Source: a bacterium
Lineage (GTDB): Bacteria; Omnitrophota; Gorgyraeia; Gygaellales; Profunditerraquicolaceae
Length of the DNA stretch: 32,476 nucleotides
Reading direction: 5' to 3'
Assembly (NCBI GenBank): GCA_021813045.1
Contig: JAKAMF010000003.1
Span: 1-32,476, forward strand
Made by a program: the position numbers and the translations under genes. Position 1 is the first letter of the stretch. The number at the start of each line of letters is the position of its first letter. Of the stretch, positions 24,401-32,381 are shown piece after piece. The notes below the pieces were generated by a model that was not told where the DNA came from, did no database searches, and was given only the letters and a program-made list of their open reading frames with translations.

Positions 24401-24730
24401 ATGATAAAAAACAGAGTATTTCCCGTAGCATTGGATGAAAAAGAATCTTTCCGCCAGTTTGCCGAACGGCTTACCGGCTGGGAAGTCAAAGACAGCCACA
24501 TCAGAAAAATAAAAGTCCGCTCCTTCAGTGACCGTATTAAACGCCAAATCAGTTCCGATATCTGCGTAGGCCAGGAATTAGATAATAATCTTTCTAACAT
24601 ACCCGGCGAGCCGGTTTTAGCGATTTTTGAATCCAAAGAATACCTGGTAATTACTCCGGATAAAAGCAACCTTAAGGCAACGGTCTATCTTTTTGACCAG
24701 TCCGAAGTATTAGGCATAGAAAAAGAATAA
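24401..24730 (+). CDS. Small protein of unknown function
   Basis: 109 residues; no family recognised. GGGAGG (24387-24392) lies 8 nt before the ATG, which supports real translation. It is mixed alpha/beta and soluble, without signal peptide or membrane helix. The N-terminal half has aromatic and charged residues (FPVALDEKESFRQFAERL, then GWEV). The C-terminal half has alternating hydrophobic positions suggesting beta strands (EPVLAIFESKEYLVITPD, then ATVYLFDQ). It has one Cys and no obvious catalytic motif. It is probably cotranscribed with the CxxCGC mini-gene and depends on read-through of the terminator at 24223 or on an unseen promoter. Confidence 0.7.
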   Translation: MIKNRVFPVALDEKESFRQFAERLTGWEVKDSHIRKIKVRSFSDRIKRQISSDICVGQELDNNLSNIPGEPVLAIFESKEYLVITPDKSNLKATVYLFDQSEVLGIEKE

Positions 24731-24754
24731 TTTTTACTTTTCTTTAATCCAACT

Positions 24755-24780
24755 AAGACAAGAGGGTTGTTTTGTCTTTA
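24755..24780 (+). terminator. Weak hairpin possibly ending the unknown-gene transcript
   Basis: AAGACAA (24755-24761) pairs with TTGTCTT (24772-24778) around a 10-nt loop, followed by an AT-rich tract with T runs. The stem is AT-rich and short, so termination efficiency is doubtful. Confidence 0.3.
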
Positions 24781-24795
24781 TAAAATTATTTTTTA

Positions 24796-24823
24796 TTGAC
24801 TGTTAATCTGGTTATGTTATCAT
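24796..24823 (+). promoter_or_regulatory. Promoter of smc, probably leaderless
   Basis: TTGACT (24796-24801), 16-nt spacer, TATCAT (24818-24823). The smc ATG is at 24831, 7 nt after the -10 box, with no Shine-Dalgarno sequence, so the mRNA should start at or within a base or two of the ATG. Confidence 0.7.
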
Positions 24824-24830
24824 TAATGCC

Positions 24831-27800
24831 ATGTATTTTAAAAAATTAGAGCTTATCGGCTTCAAGTCGTTCTGCAATAAAACCACTCTGCATTTCGAGC
24901 CGGGGATTACCGCGATAGTCGGCCCGAATGGCTGCGGCAAAAGCAACATTTTTGATTCTATCCGCTGGGTTCTCGGCGAACAATCCGTAAAATCACTGCG
25001 CGGCTCAAGCATGGAAGATGTAATCTTCAACGGTACGGACACCAAAGAGCCGGTAGGCATGGCCGAAGTAAGCTTAACTTTCGATAATACCAATAAATTT
25101 TTCCCCGTAGAAAGCGAAGAAGTAACTATTTCCCGCCGTATTTTCCGCTCCGGAGAAAGTGAATACCTGCTGAACAAAACCCAGGTCCGCTTAAAAGACA
25201 TTATGGATATCCTGCTCGGCACGGGTATCGGCGCAGAGAGTTATTCGATCGTCCCGCAGGGAAAAATCGACATGATCCTCAGTTCGCGGCCGGAAGACCG
25301 GCGGCTGATTTTTGACGAAGCCAGCGGTATCACTAAATATAAGGCGCAAAAAAGAGAAGCCTTGCGCCGCCTGGAAGAAACCGAACAAAATTTACTCCGG
25401 GTCAATGATATTATTACCGAAGTAAAGCGGCAGATCGGCTCACTGGAAAGACAGGCTAATAAAGCCCGCAAATATAAAGACGCTTTTGAAGAATTAAAAA
25501 ATAAAGAGTTAGTTTTAGGCGTTTTGCAAAAAAATGAAATCAATAAATTAAAGATCCAGATCGCAGAAAACATCAGCGCGCTCACCCAGGAAGAAAACCG
25601 GTTAAGCCAAATAATCAAAGAACAGGAAGACGGTATTTCCGGCTCGCAAACAGAATTAAAAAACCTGGAAGAACAAATTTTAAGCTCTCGCACGCAATTA
25701 ATTACCCTGGAAAACTTAATTACCCGCAGCAAAGAGCGCATTGAATTAAACAAAGAAAGAATGAACGAACTGGACACCAACAAAACATCTTTGGCTGCAC
25801 AAGCAGAACAATCAAAAAGCCGGCTTTTAACTGACGGAGAAAAAATAAACCTGCTGCGCCTGGAATATGCTAATCTTAAAAATAATATTGAATCCAAATC
25901 CGCGATTTTTAAAGAAAAGGAATTACTCTTAAATAACATTGCCGAAGCAATAAAATTATCCCTGGAAAACATTGCTTCCGGAAAAAAGTCAATTCTGGAT
26001 ATTCTCACTAAAATCACCCACACCAAGAACGAATTAACCGATTGCAATTCTAAACAGCAAATCCAGCAGGCCCGTAAAAAACGCTTGGAAATCGAACGGG
26101 CAAAAATAAACGAGGAGAAGGCGTCAGCCGAAGCATCGCTTGCCGCCACCAAACAGGAACTAGACCAGATTAACGCGGGATACGAAACTATCAGTTCTAA
26201 AACATCCTCGCTAAAAAATGCGCTGGAAGAAGAAAAAAACTCCTTAAAGAACCTTGGGCAAATCATCGAAGAACTGGCAAAACAAAAACTTACCTTAGAA
26301 TCGCAAAAACAATTTATCCAGGAACTGCGCACTAAGTATGATGATATCAGCGAAACAATGAACGCAGTAATCTATCTGGATAAGCTGCCTAATGAAAAAA
26401 TTAGCGGCCTGGTAGTAAGGATTACTGACAGCGCTAATCAACCGAACCATGAAAATAACTACCAGCTCAAGGTTTCCGGCGAAGCTAAGCCGTTTGACTT
26501 AGATACACAAAAAATCGCGGAAAGAATCCTGAGCCTGGAAGAAAAAATCAACGCTTTAAAAAATAACCAAACCGATAAGCAAACCACAATCTCCAACCAG
26601 GAAAACCAGCTAAACGCCCTGCATGATGAGCTGCGCGCTCAAGAAATAATCCTGGCCAATAAAAAAGCCTCTTATCAAGTTAACCTCGACCAGTTCAACC
26701 GGCTAAACGAAGAATATACTTTAGCTAACTTGGAATTAGAAGAGGTTGAAACAGATTTAATTGCCATAGGCCAGAAGAATACCGCTTTACAAGCCCAGCT
26801 TAACGAATTGGATAACCAGCAAAAAACTAAAGAAAGCCTGATCACCAATGAACAAAATAATATTTCTATCAACAATAGCCAAAAAGAAGGGGCGCTGGTT
26901 ATTATTACCCAGATCAAAACCGAACTTGAGGCGTTGACTAAACGGATTAATTCCGATGATATAAACTTAAAGGCGCTGGAAGAAAGATATAACCAGGACA
27001 AAGAAAGCGTCTCGAATATTGAAACGCAAATTAACGACTGCGCGGCCAAACATAAAATATTAGAGGCGGAAAACGAAGAATTGGGCAATAAAATCGTCCA
27101 GACCAACCTGGATATCGTTGACCAAAGCACTTCGCTTAAAGAAACTGAAGCTAAATTTAAAGGCATCTCTTCCGGCATTAGCGAGATTATCAAACGGATA
27201 GACACGGATAAACAATCCCTGGACAGCCTAAAAAACAGAACCTACCAGCTGCAAATGCAGGATAAAGACGCGCAATATAAGTACCTGGCCCTGAGCGAGC
27301 GCCTGGCGCAAGCCTATAAGATCGACCTGGAACAACTAAACGAGACATCCCTGCTAGACGTTGACCTGCAGCAGATTAACCTTGAGATACTCTCTGAAGA
27401 AATTAACCGTATGAAAGACAGGGTGAATTCTTACGGCTCGGTAAACCTGGTGGCAATTGAAGAATACGACGAATTAAAGAAACGCTATGACTTTCTTACC
27501 CAACAACAAACCGACCTGGTCACAGCCAAAGAATCCCTGCGCGAAGCGATCAATAAAATCAACCGCACCACTAAACAAATGTTTTTAGAAACGTTTGAAA
27601 AGGTGCGCGTGGAATTCCGCAATTATTTCAAACTCTTATTTAACGGCGGAGACGCGCAGGTCTACCTGATCGATGAACAGGACCCGCTGGAATCCGGCAT
27701 AGAAATTATCTGCCGGCCTCCGGGTAAAAAACTGCAGAATGTCCTGCTTTTATCGGGCGGTGAAAAATCAATGTCAGCTATCGCATTGATCTTCGCGATC

Positions 27801-28085
27801 TTCAAGATTAAGCCGGCGCCATTCTGTGTCTTAGATGAAATTGACGCTGCGCTGGATGAAGCGAATGTAGACAGATTCGGCCGGGCACTACAGGACTTTT
27901 CCAAACTCTCGCAATTTATCGTGATTACCCACAATAAAAAAACCATAGCCAATGCCAATATCATGTACGGCATCACTATGGAAGAATCCGGTGTTTCAAA
28001 AATTGTCTCCGTGAAATTTGCCCAGGATAAACCCGCCGCCAAAGAATCAAATCCCGAAACTCAAGCAGTCCCCGAACCGGTTTAA
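24831..28085 (+). CDS. smc: Chromosome segregation protein SMC with a reduced hinge
   Basis: 1084 residues, about 100 shorter than B. subtilis SMC (1186). The N-terminal head has the SMC start (MYFKKLELIGFKSF) and Walker A GPNGCGKSN (31-39). The C-terminal head has the signature LSGGEKS (974-980) and Walker B FCVLDEIDAALDE (998-1010). Two long coiled coils (about 170-495 and 565-860) are of similar length. The segment between them, about residues 497-565, is where a hinge of roughly 150 residues belongs. It is only some 60-70 residues, with no recognisable hinge motifs and no CxxC zinc hook. The protein organises and segregates the chromosome with ScpAB, neither of which is in the window. Its last 4 bases overlap the convergent cyclase gene. 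Confidence 0.93.
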   Translation: MYFKKLELIGFKSFCNKTTLHFEPGITAIVGPNGCGKSNIFDSIRWVLGEQSVKSLRGSSMEDVIFNGTDTKEPVGMAEVSLTFDNTNKFFPVESEEVTISRRIFRSGESEYLLNKTQVRLKDIMDILLGTGIGAESYSIVPQGKIDMILSSRPEDRRLIFDEASGITKYKAQKREALRRLEETEQNLLRVNDIITEVKRQIGSLERQANKARKYKDAFEELKNKELVLGVLQKNEINKLKIQIAENISALTQEENRLSQIIKEQEDGISGSQTELKNLEEQILSSRTQLITLENLITRSKERIELNKERMNELDTNKTSLAAQAEQSKSRLLTDGEKINLLRLEYANLKNNIESKSAIFKEKELLLNNIAEAIKLSLENIASGKKSILDILTKITHTKNELTDCNSKQQIQQARKKRLEIERAKINEEKASAEASLAATKQELDQINAGYETISSKTSSLKNALEEEKNSLKNLGQIIEELAKQKLTLESQKQFIQELRTKYDDISETMNAVIYLDKLPNEKISGLVVRITDSANQPNHENNYQLKVSGEAKPFDLDTQKIAERILSLEEKINALKNNQTDKQTTISNQENQLNALHDELRAQEIILANKKASYQVNLDQFNRLNEEYTLANLELEEVETDLIAIGQKNTALQAQLNELDNQQKTKESLITNEQNNISINNSQKEGALVIITQIKTELEALTKRINSDDINLKALEERYNQDKESVSNIETQINDCAAKHKILEAENEELGNKIVQTNLDIVDQSTSLKETEAKFKGISSGISEIIKRIDTDKQSLDSLKNRTYQLQMQDKDAQYKYLALSERLAQAYKIDLEQLNETSLLDVDLQQINLEILSEEINRMKDRVNSYGSVNLVAIEEYDELKKRYDFLTQQQTDLVTAKESLREAINKINRTTKQMFLETFEKVRVEFRNYFKLLFNGGDAQVYLIDEQDPLESGIEIICRPPGKKLQNVLLLSGGEKSMSAIALIFAIFKIKPAPFCVLDEIDAALDEANVDRFGRALQDFSKLSQFIVITHNKKTIANANIMYGITMEESGVSKIVSVKFAQDKPAAKESNPETQAVPEPV

Positions 28086-29245
28086 AAACAAGTATTATTT
28101 TTACCTTTGTGTTTGGCCTGATAAAGCGCCTTATCAGCGTAGGAGATTAATTCAGAAGGAGTGCTGCCGTTAGCATCAAAAGTGGCTAAACCGATACTGA
28201 CGGTCAGCTTTTTATTGGGGAGTATTTCTTCGTGCATAAATTTATATTTTTCTACATCCTGCCTAAGCCGTTCGGCAATCACAAACGCCTCATTCTTATC
28301 CGTCTGCGGCAAAATGATCATAAATTCCTCTCCGCCATAACGGCAAACATAGTCCATCTTACGGGAATACCCTTTTAATAAGGCGGCCAGATCCTTTAAA
28401 ATCGTATCGCCGGCCTGATGCCCTAAAGAATCATTATAAACTTTAAAATCGTCGATATCCACCGCTAATAAGCTCAGCGGGCGCTGATTAACCCGTGATT
28501 TTTCCACTTCTTCCTGTAGCAAAAATTGAAAATAACCGTGGTTCCATAAGTCGGTCAAATGATCGGTGTGGCTGCGCAAAGCGGTGAGCTCAAAAAGCCG
28601 CGAGTTTTCAATTGCCAAGCCGGCCTGGTTAGCCAGCATAATCAGCATTCTTAAATCATCTTTGCTAATCGGTTTCTTGGTAATAAAATTATCCGCTAAA
28701 ATTATCCCGTTTACCTTGTCTTTTGCCTTCAGCGGCACAACCGCGATTTCCTCCGGATGCAAAAGATTAACAATCGGATCAGCACTATAATTCTGGATTG
28801 TCTCGCGGGTCAAAAGCAAGGGCATTCCGTCTAACACGCCAAGAGTAAGAATATTGCCTTTTTGTTCTTTAAGCGGAATTTTAATATGGCGGATCTGGTC
28901 ATTAAAACTGGACTGATGGACATGGCCAGAGTCCTTATAAACGCTGATCAAATCATCCAAATCCATTTTTTGGTGCTCGATCTGGTTCCAAATGCGGTTG
29001 GCGTCAGAGCCGGTTTCCGGGCCGATTGCCATTTTACCTTCGATCAGGCCGTCTTTTTCATTAACCAAAAACAAAAGGGCGCGGTTAAAGCCAAGCCCGG
29101 CATGCGCAGTAACTCCGGTAAGGATAATATATAAAATTTCATCCAGTTTTAAGGTTGTGCGCATAGCGTTAGAAATTTCGTAAAGTATGGCTAACTCAAG
29201 CTTTGCGCGTTCTAAGTCCTTGGATATTTTAACTGTTTCTTCCAT
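28082..29245 (-). CDS. GAF-GGDEF diguanylate cyclase
   Basis: 387 residues from ATG 29245; a GTG at 29263 would add 6 residues but lies within the promoter spacing, so the ATG is preferred. A short N-terminal helix is followed by a GAF sensor domain (about 30-218). The GGDEF domain has TDHLTDLWNHGYF, DIDDFKVYNDSLGH and the active-site GGEEF (304-308). An RKMD (295-298) placed five residues before GGEEF is the RxxD product-inhibition site. It makes cyclic di-GMP from two GTP; the cytoplasmic GAF domain may sense a small ligand or redox state. It is transcribed divergently from rpsU and converges on smc. A motif TTAA at 28082-28085 supplies parts of both stop codons. Confidence 0.93.
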   Translation of the reverse strand: MEETVKISKDLERAKLELAILYEISNAMRTTLKLDEILYIILTGVTAHAGLGFNRALLFLVNEKDGLIEGKMAIGPETGSDANRIWNQIEHQKMDLDDLISVYKDSGHVHQSSFNDQIRHIKIPLKEQKGNILTLGVLDGMPLLLTRETIQNYSADPIVNLLHPEEIAVVPLKAKDKVNGIILADNFITKKPISKDDLRMLIMLANQAGLAIENSRLFELTALRSHTDHLTDLWNHGYFQFLLQEEVEKSRVNQRPLSLLAVDIDDFKVYNDSLGHQAGDTILKDLAALLKGYSRKMDYVCRYGGEEFMIILPQTDKNEAFVIAERLRQDVEKYKFMHEEILPNKKLTVSIGLATFDANGSTPSELISYADKALYQAKHKGKNNTCF

Positions 29246-29253
29246 AATGGATA

Positions 29254-29282
29254 AATCTATCACACATTTATCCGGCGGTCAA
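29254..29282 (-). promoter_or_regulatory. Promoter of the GGDEF gene, probably leaderless
   Basis: On the minus strand TTGACC (29282-29277), 17-nt spacer, TAGATT (29259-29254). The ATG at 29245 follows the -10 box after 8 nt and has no Shine-Dalgarno. The spacing favours the ATG over the upstream GTG. Confidence 0.65.
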
Positions 29283-29292
29283 CTTAAAATAA

Positions 29293-29321
29293 TTGACACC
29301 TTAAAAAAAGAGTGCTATATT
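29293..29321 (+). promoter_or_regulatory. Strong promoter of rpsU
   Basis: TTGACA (29293-29298), 17-nt spacer, TATATT (29316-29321), with TG at 29313-29314 forming an extended -10. The -35 boxes of this promoter and the divergent cyclase promoter are 10 bp apart, so a regulator between them could affect both. Confidence 0.88.
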
Positions 29322-29360
29322 ATGAGCCTATAAAAAATAAAATGAAAGGGGATGATTATT

Positions 29361-29525
29361 GTGCCGGAAGTAGAAGTAAAAAAAGACGAGTCGTTTGAAG
29401 CGGCCTTGCGCAGATTTAAAAAACAGATCGAGCAAGAAGGAATTTTACGTGAATTGCGCGACCGCAAACACTACGAAAAGCCGAGCGAAAAAAAGAGAAA
29501 AAAAATGCGCAAAGGCAGAAGGTAA
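29361..29525 (+). CDS. rpsU: 30S ribosomal protein S21
   Basis: 54 residues, GTG start. It opens [20 protein letters not shown] and continues with [19 protein letters not shown] and a basic [11 protein letters not shown] tail, the standard S21 pattern. An in-frame ATG at 29352 directly abuts the AAAGGGG ribosome binding site (29345-29351) and would leave no spacer, so GTG 29361, 9 nt downstream, is preferred. S21 binds near the 16S 3' end and helps mRNA start selection. Its promoter is one of the two closest to consensus in the window. Confidence 0.95.
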   Translation: MPEVEVKKDESFEAALRRFKKQIEQEGILRELRDRKHYEKPSEKKRKKMRKGRR

Positions 29526-29552
29526 CGTTTTTTCGCGCAATTTTCCTTAAAA

Positions 29553-30377
29553 ATGGAAGCACTTAAAATAAAACTGCCGGCTTATGCCGGCAGTTTCTAT
29601 CCTCAGGGCCCGAAAGAAATCAAGGCCTTAATCAAAGTTTTCCTGGCCGGCGCCAAGCCGGGTAAAACTGAGTGCTTAGGTTGTGTCTTACCGCACGCCG
29701 GGTATATCTACTCTGGCAAAACTGCCAGCTTGACTGCCGCGCAAATCAATATACCGGATACGGTAGTGCTTTTAGGGCCAAATCATACCGGGCTGGGGCA
29801 AGAATTTAGCCTTTTTTCTTCCAGCCCTTGGCAAACGCCGCTGGGCAAACTTGAGATCAACCAGCTCTTGGCTAAACAAATTTTTAAAAGCTGTCCGTGG
29901 ATAAAAGAAGATTCCTTAGCGCACATTAACGAGCATTCTCTGGAAGTAGAATTACCTATATTGCAATATTTCCGGCAGGATTTTAAGATTGTACCAATAG
30001 CCATAGCCAGCGACAACTTAAGCCGGCTCAAAGAAACAGGAATAGGAATCGCCGCGGCGATCCAAGAAACCAAACAAGCCGGCAATGTACTAATCGCCGC
30101 CAGCTCAGACATGACTCATTATGAGCCGCTGGCCCAAGCCCGGGAAAAAGATAACCTGGCTATCGAGGCGATCTTACGGCTGGACGAAGACGGCTTAATG
30201 GAAAGCTTAAAAAAATTTAAAATTACCATGTGCGGATACGCTCCGGTTATAATCATGTTATCCTGCGTAAAAAAACTAGGGGCTAAATCAGCACAATTAG
30301 TTAATTATTCAACCAGTGCCGAACGGACTAACGACCCTTCAAGTGTAGTCGGCTACGCAGGAATAAAGGTATATTAG
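29553..30377 (+). CDS. amrB: AmmeMemoRadiSam system protein B (Memo-like)
   Basis: 274 residues, the usual length of the Memo family. Landmarks: AYAGSFYP near the N-terminus, LPHAGYIYSG (46-55), LLGPNHTG (72-79), EHSLEVELPILQYF (near 130) and SSDMTHYEP (near 190). The conserved histidines of these segments lie where Memo binds metal. Memo proteins belong to the dioxygenase-like fold of LigB but their bacterial reaction is unknown. The AMMECR1 and radical SAM partners usually linked to it are not in the window. No Shine-Dalgarno is clear. It lies 27 nt after rpsU and is probably cotranscribed. Confidence 0.88.
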   Translation: MEALKIKLPAYAGSFYPQGPKEIKALIKVFLAGAKPGKTECLGCVLPHAGYIYSGKTASLTAAQINIPDTVVLLGPNHTGLGQEFSLFSSSPWQTPLGKLEINQLLAKQIFKSCPWIKEDSLAHINEHSLEVELPILQYFRQDFKIVPIAIASDNLSRLKETGIGIAAAIQETKQAGNVLIAASSDMTHYEPLAQAREKDNLAIEAILRLDEDGLMESLKKFKITMCGYAPVIIMLSCVKKLGAKSAQLVNYSTSAERTNDPSSVVGYAGIKVY

Positions 30378-30378
30378 C

Positions 30379-30729
30379 ATGGAAGAAAAAGATAAACACA
30401 TCGATGAAAGCTGGAAAGAATCAGTGGAAAAAGAAAAACAAAACTTAAATAGCGCTCCGCAGGGGTCTCCGGCGGAAAAACCAGACTTTAATTTTTTTAT
30501 CACTACCCTGGCCATACAAGCGGCAATCTGCCTGGGACAGCTGGATAACCCGGTAACTAACAAAAAAGAAGAGAATCTCCCGCAGGCTAAATTTATCATC
30601 GATACTATCGACCTCTTAAAAGAAAAAACCAAGGGTAATTTAACCAAAGAAGAAAACACTATGCTGGAAAATATACTTTATGAACTAAAACTGCAATTTG
30701 TGGAGAAAAACAAGGAGGCCAAGCCATGA
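30379..30729 (+). CDS. DUF1844 domain protein
   Basis: 116 residues. A charged, probably disordered N-terminus (1-38) is followed by the DUF1844 core: FNFFITTLAIQAAICLGQL, NPVTNKK, LPQAKFIIDTIDLLKEKTKGN and LTKEENTMLENILYELKLQF. The core is all helical and soluble. Function is unknown. It starts one nt after the Memo-like gene and overlaps the Trm112-like gene by 4 nt (ATGA). Its last codons contain the AAGGAGG used by that gene. Confidence 0.88.
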   Translation: MEEKDKHIDESWKESVEKEKQNLNSAPQGSPAEKPDFNFFITTLAIQAAICLGQLDNPVTNKKEENLPQAKFIIDTIDLLKEKTKGNLTKEENTMLENILYELKLQFVEKNKEAKP

Positions 30730-30881
30730 TCGACAAAGAATTGCTGGAAATTCTCGCCTGCCCGGCTTGCAAGGCCGATGTAGAGTTAAAAGAAGAAAAA
30801 ATCGTTTGCACCAAATGCGGCAAAAAATATCCGATCCGCGACGGTATTCCAATTATGCTGATTGACGAAGCAGAGGAATAA
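30726..30881 (+). CDS. Trm112 family zinc-ribbon protein
   Basis: 51 residues with AAGGAGG (30712-30718) 7 nt before the ATG. It begins [19 protein letters not shown] and contains a four-cysteine zinc ribbon (Cys12, Cys15, Cys28, Cys31), then [15 protein letters not shown], typical of the UPF0434/Trm112 group (E. coli YcaR). In eukaryotes and archaea Trm112 activates methyltransferases; bacterial roles are less clear. It lies between the DUF1844 gene and aroQ; aroQ starts one nt after its stop. Confidence 0.93.
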   Translation: MIDKELLEILACPACKADVELKEEKIVCTKCGKKYPIRDGIPIMLIDEAEE

Positions 30882-30882
30882 G

Positions 30883-31323
30883 ATGATCAAGATCCTAGTA
30901 ATCCACGGCCCTAACCTGCACCAATTAGGCAAACGCGAGCCACAGGTCTACGGAAGAACTTCTTTAGCCCAAATCAACCAGGCGATAGAAAAATTGGCCA
31001 AGTCAAAAAAAGCCAAAGTGGTAATTAAACAGTCCAATCACGAAGGTGAAATTGTTGATCTGATCACAAAAAATAAAATTAAATTCGACGGCATATTGAT
31101 TAATCCGGCCGCCTACACACACACCAGCGTCGCGATCAGAGACGCGATCGCTGCCAGCGGCATACCTACCGTAGAAGTGCACCTTTCTAATATCCACAGC
31201 CGCGAAACCTTCCGGCATAAATCCTTGATCAGTCCGGTGGCGCGCGGCACTATTCTCGGTTTTGGGCCAAACAGCTACCTTTTAGGCCTAGAGGCCCTAA
31301 TCGACCTTATTGATCACAAATGA
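30883..31323 (+). CDS. aroQ: 3-dehydroquinate dehydratase, type II
   Basis: 146 residues, normal for AroQ. ATG 30883 is preferred over the in-frame TTG at 30862, which lies inside the preceding gene. [17 protein letters not shown] and VYGR carry Arg18 and catalytic Tyr23; [18 protein letters not shown] (Asn75) and [11 protein letters not shown] (His100) complete the active site. It dehydrates 3-dehydroquinate in the shikimate pathway. It overlaps the M24 peptidase by 4 nt; the aroQ-pepP-efp order is also found in Bacillus (yqhS-yqhT-efp). Confidence 0.97.
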   Translation: MIKILVIHGPNLHQLGKREPQVYGRTSLAQINQAIEKLAKSKKAKVVIKQSNHEGEIVDLITKNKIKFDGILINPAAYTHTSVAIRDAIAASGIPTVEVHLSNIHSRETFRHKSLISPVARGTILGFGPNSYLLGLEALIDLIDHK

Positions 31324-32381
31324 GCAATAAGGTTAACCAAATATCCTCGCTTTATAAAGAAAAAAACTTAGACGGGATTTTAATCACCAGCCCGGCTAAT
31401 ATTTCCTATCTCACCAATTACCTTAGCCGCGATTCCTGGCTGTTGCTTTCTAAAAAAGGCAACTATTACCTTACTGACTCCCGCTATACAGCTGAAGCAA
31501 ATAAATATTTAAAGCCGGTTTTTCTGGTTAAACAAATCAACGGGACAGGCAATGAATGCCTAAAAAAACTCTCTCGGCAGCTTAAATTGAAAAACCTCGG
31601 ATTTGAAGGCAGGCACCTTACCTATGCGCAATACCATAGATTAAGCCAATCGCTGGGAAAAACCGTTAATCTTGTGCATACCCATAATTTGGTCGAAGAC
31701 TTGCGGCAGGTTAAATCAGCTGACGAAATCGAAAAAATCAGGTTCGCTACAAAAATTACGGTTAATGCCTTAAACTTTATCCGCGATTTTATCCAACCGG
31801 GAAAAAGCGAAATCGAAATTGCCGGAGAATTAGAGCGTTTTATCCGCTACAACGGAGGAATGGGCTCGGCTTTCAATATAATTGTCGCTTCCGGGCCGAA
31901 TTCCGCCTTTGCGCACCACATCACTTCCAGCCGGATAATCGGCAAAAATGAGACGGTGCTTATAGACGTAGGAGCGGAATTCCAAGGCTATAAAAGCGAC
32001 TTGACAAGGGTGTTCTTTTCAGGTAAAATACCTTTTCTTGCGCAAAGGGTTTATGCTATTGTACTTAAGGCGCAAAAAGAAGCGATTCGCCGGATCAAAC
32101 CCGGGGTTTCTACGGCTAAAATTGACCAGGCCGCCCGGCAGATTATCGCTAAAAACGGGCTGGCCAAGGCTTTTGGCCATAACCTCGGCCACGGATTGGG
32201 ATTAGAAGTCCATGAATCGCCCAGCATTTCCAGCGCGTCAGCCAGCGTTTTAAAGAAAAATATGGTCTTTACTATTGAGCCGGGGATTTATTTACCCGGT
32301 AAATTCGGAATAAGAATAGAGGATGTAATTCTAGTAACTCAGAAAGGGGGGGAAATACTCAGTGGCTCTCTCAATAAATGA
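31320..32381 (+). CDS. pepP: M24 family aminopeptidase, Xaa-Pro type
   Basis: 353 residues. A creatinase N-terminal domain (1 to about 125) precedes a pita-bread catalytic domain. All five metal ligands are visible: Asp216, Asp227, His291, Glu320 and Glu334, within [28 protein letters not shown] and RIEDV. It removes N-terminal residues before proline. The exact class (PepP or PepQ) is a judgement from length and neighbours. Its end overlaps the start of efp by 20 nt. Confidence 0.93.
   Translation: MSNKVNQISSLYKEKNLDGILITSPANISYLTNYLSRDSWLLLSKKGNYYLTDSRYTAEANKYLKPVFLVKQINGTGNECLKKLSRQLKLKNLGFEGRHLTYAQYHRLSQSLGKTVNLVHTHNLVEDLRQVKSADEIEKIRFATKITVNALNFIRDFIQPGKSEIEIAGELERFIRYNGGMGSAFNIIVASGPNSAFAHHITSSRIIGKNETVLIDVGAEFQGYKSDLTRVFFSGKIPFLAQRVYAIVLKAQKEAIRRIKPGVSTAKIDQAARQIIAKNGLAKAFGHNLGHGLGLEVHESPSISSASASVLKKNMVFTIEPGIYLPGKFGIRIEDVILVTQKGGEILSGSLNK

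Noticed and set aside
24100-24669. Minus-strand open frame of 189 codons across the leader region
   Set aside because: It runs through a promoter, terminator and two + strand genes with good ribosome binding sites; the translated sequence has runs of Phe from poly-A/T tracts.
25241-26332. Long open frame of 363 codons on the minus strand inside smc
   Set aside because: It mirrors the coiled-coil codons of smc, has Ser/Phe-rich low-complexity sequence, no ribosome binding site and no family motif.
24831-28085. Rad50/SbcC instead of SMC
   Set aside because: No CxxC zinc hook; the head sequences (FKSF start, LSGGEKS, LDEIDAALDE) are those of SMC.
29246-29263. GTG at 29263 as start of the GGDEF gene
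   Set aside because: It overlaps the position of the -10 box; the ATG at 29245 follows the box at the spacing seen for other probable leaderless genes.
29352-29360. ATG at 29352 as rpsU start
   Set aside because: It directly abuts the ribosome binding site, and S21 proteins usually begin at the residue encoded by GTG 29361.
29493-29545. Terminator between rpsU and the Memo-like gene
   Set aside because: Only a TGCGC/GCGCA pairing with a long interior and no proper T run; not convincing.
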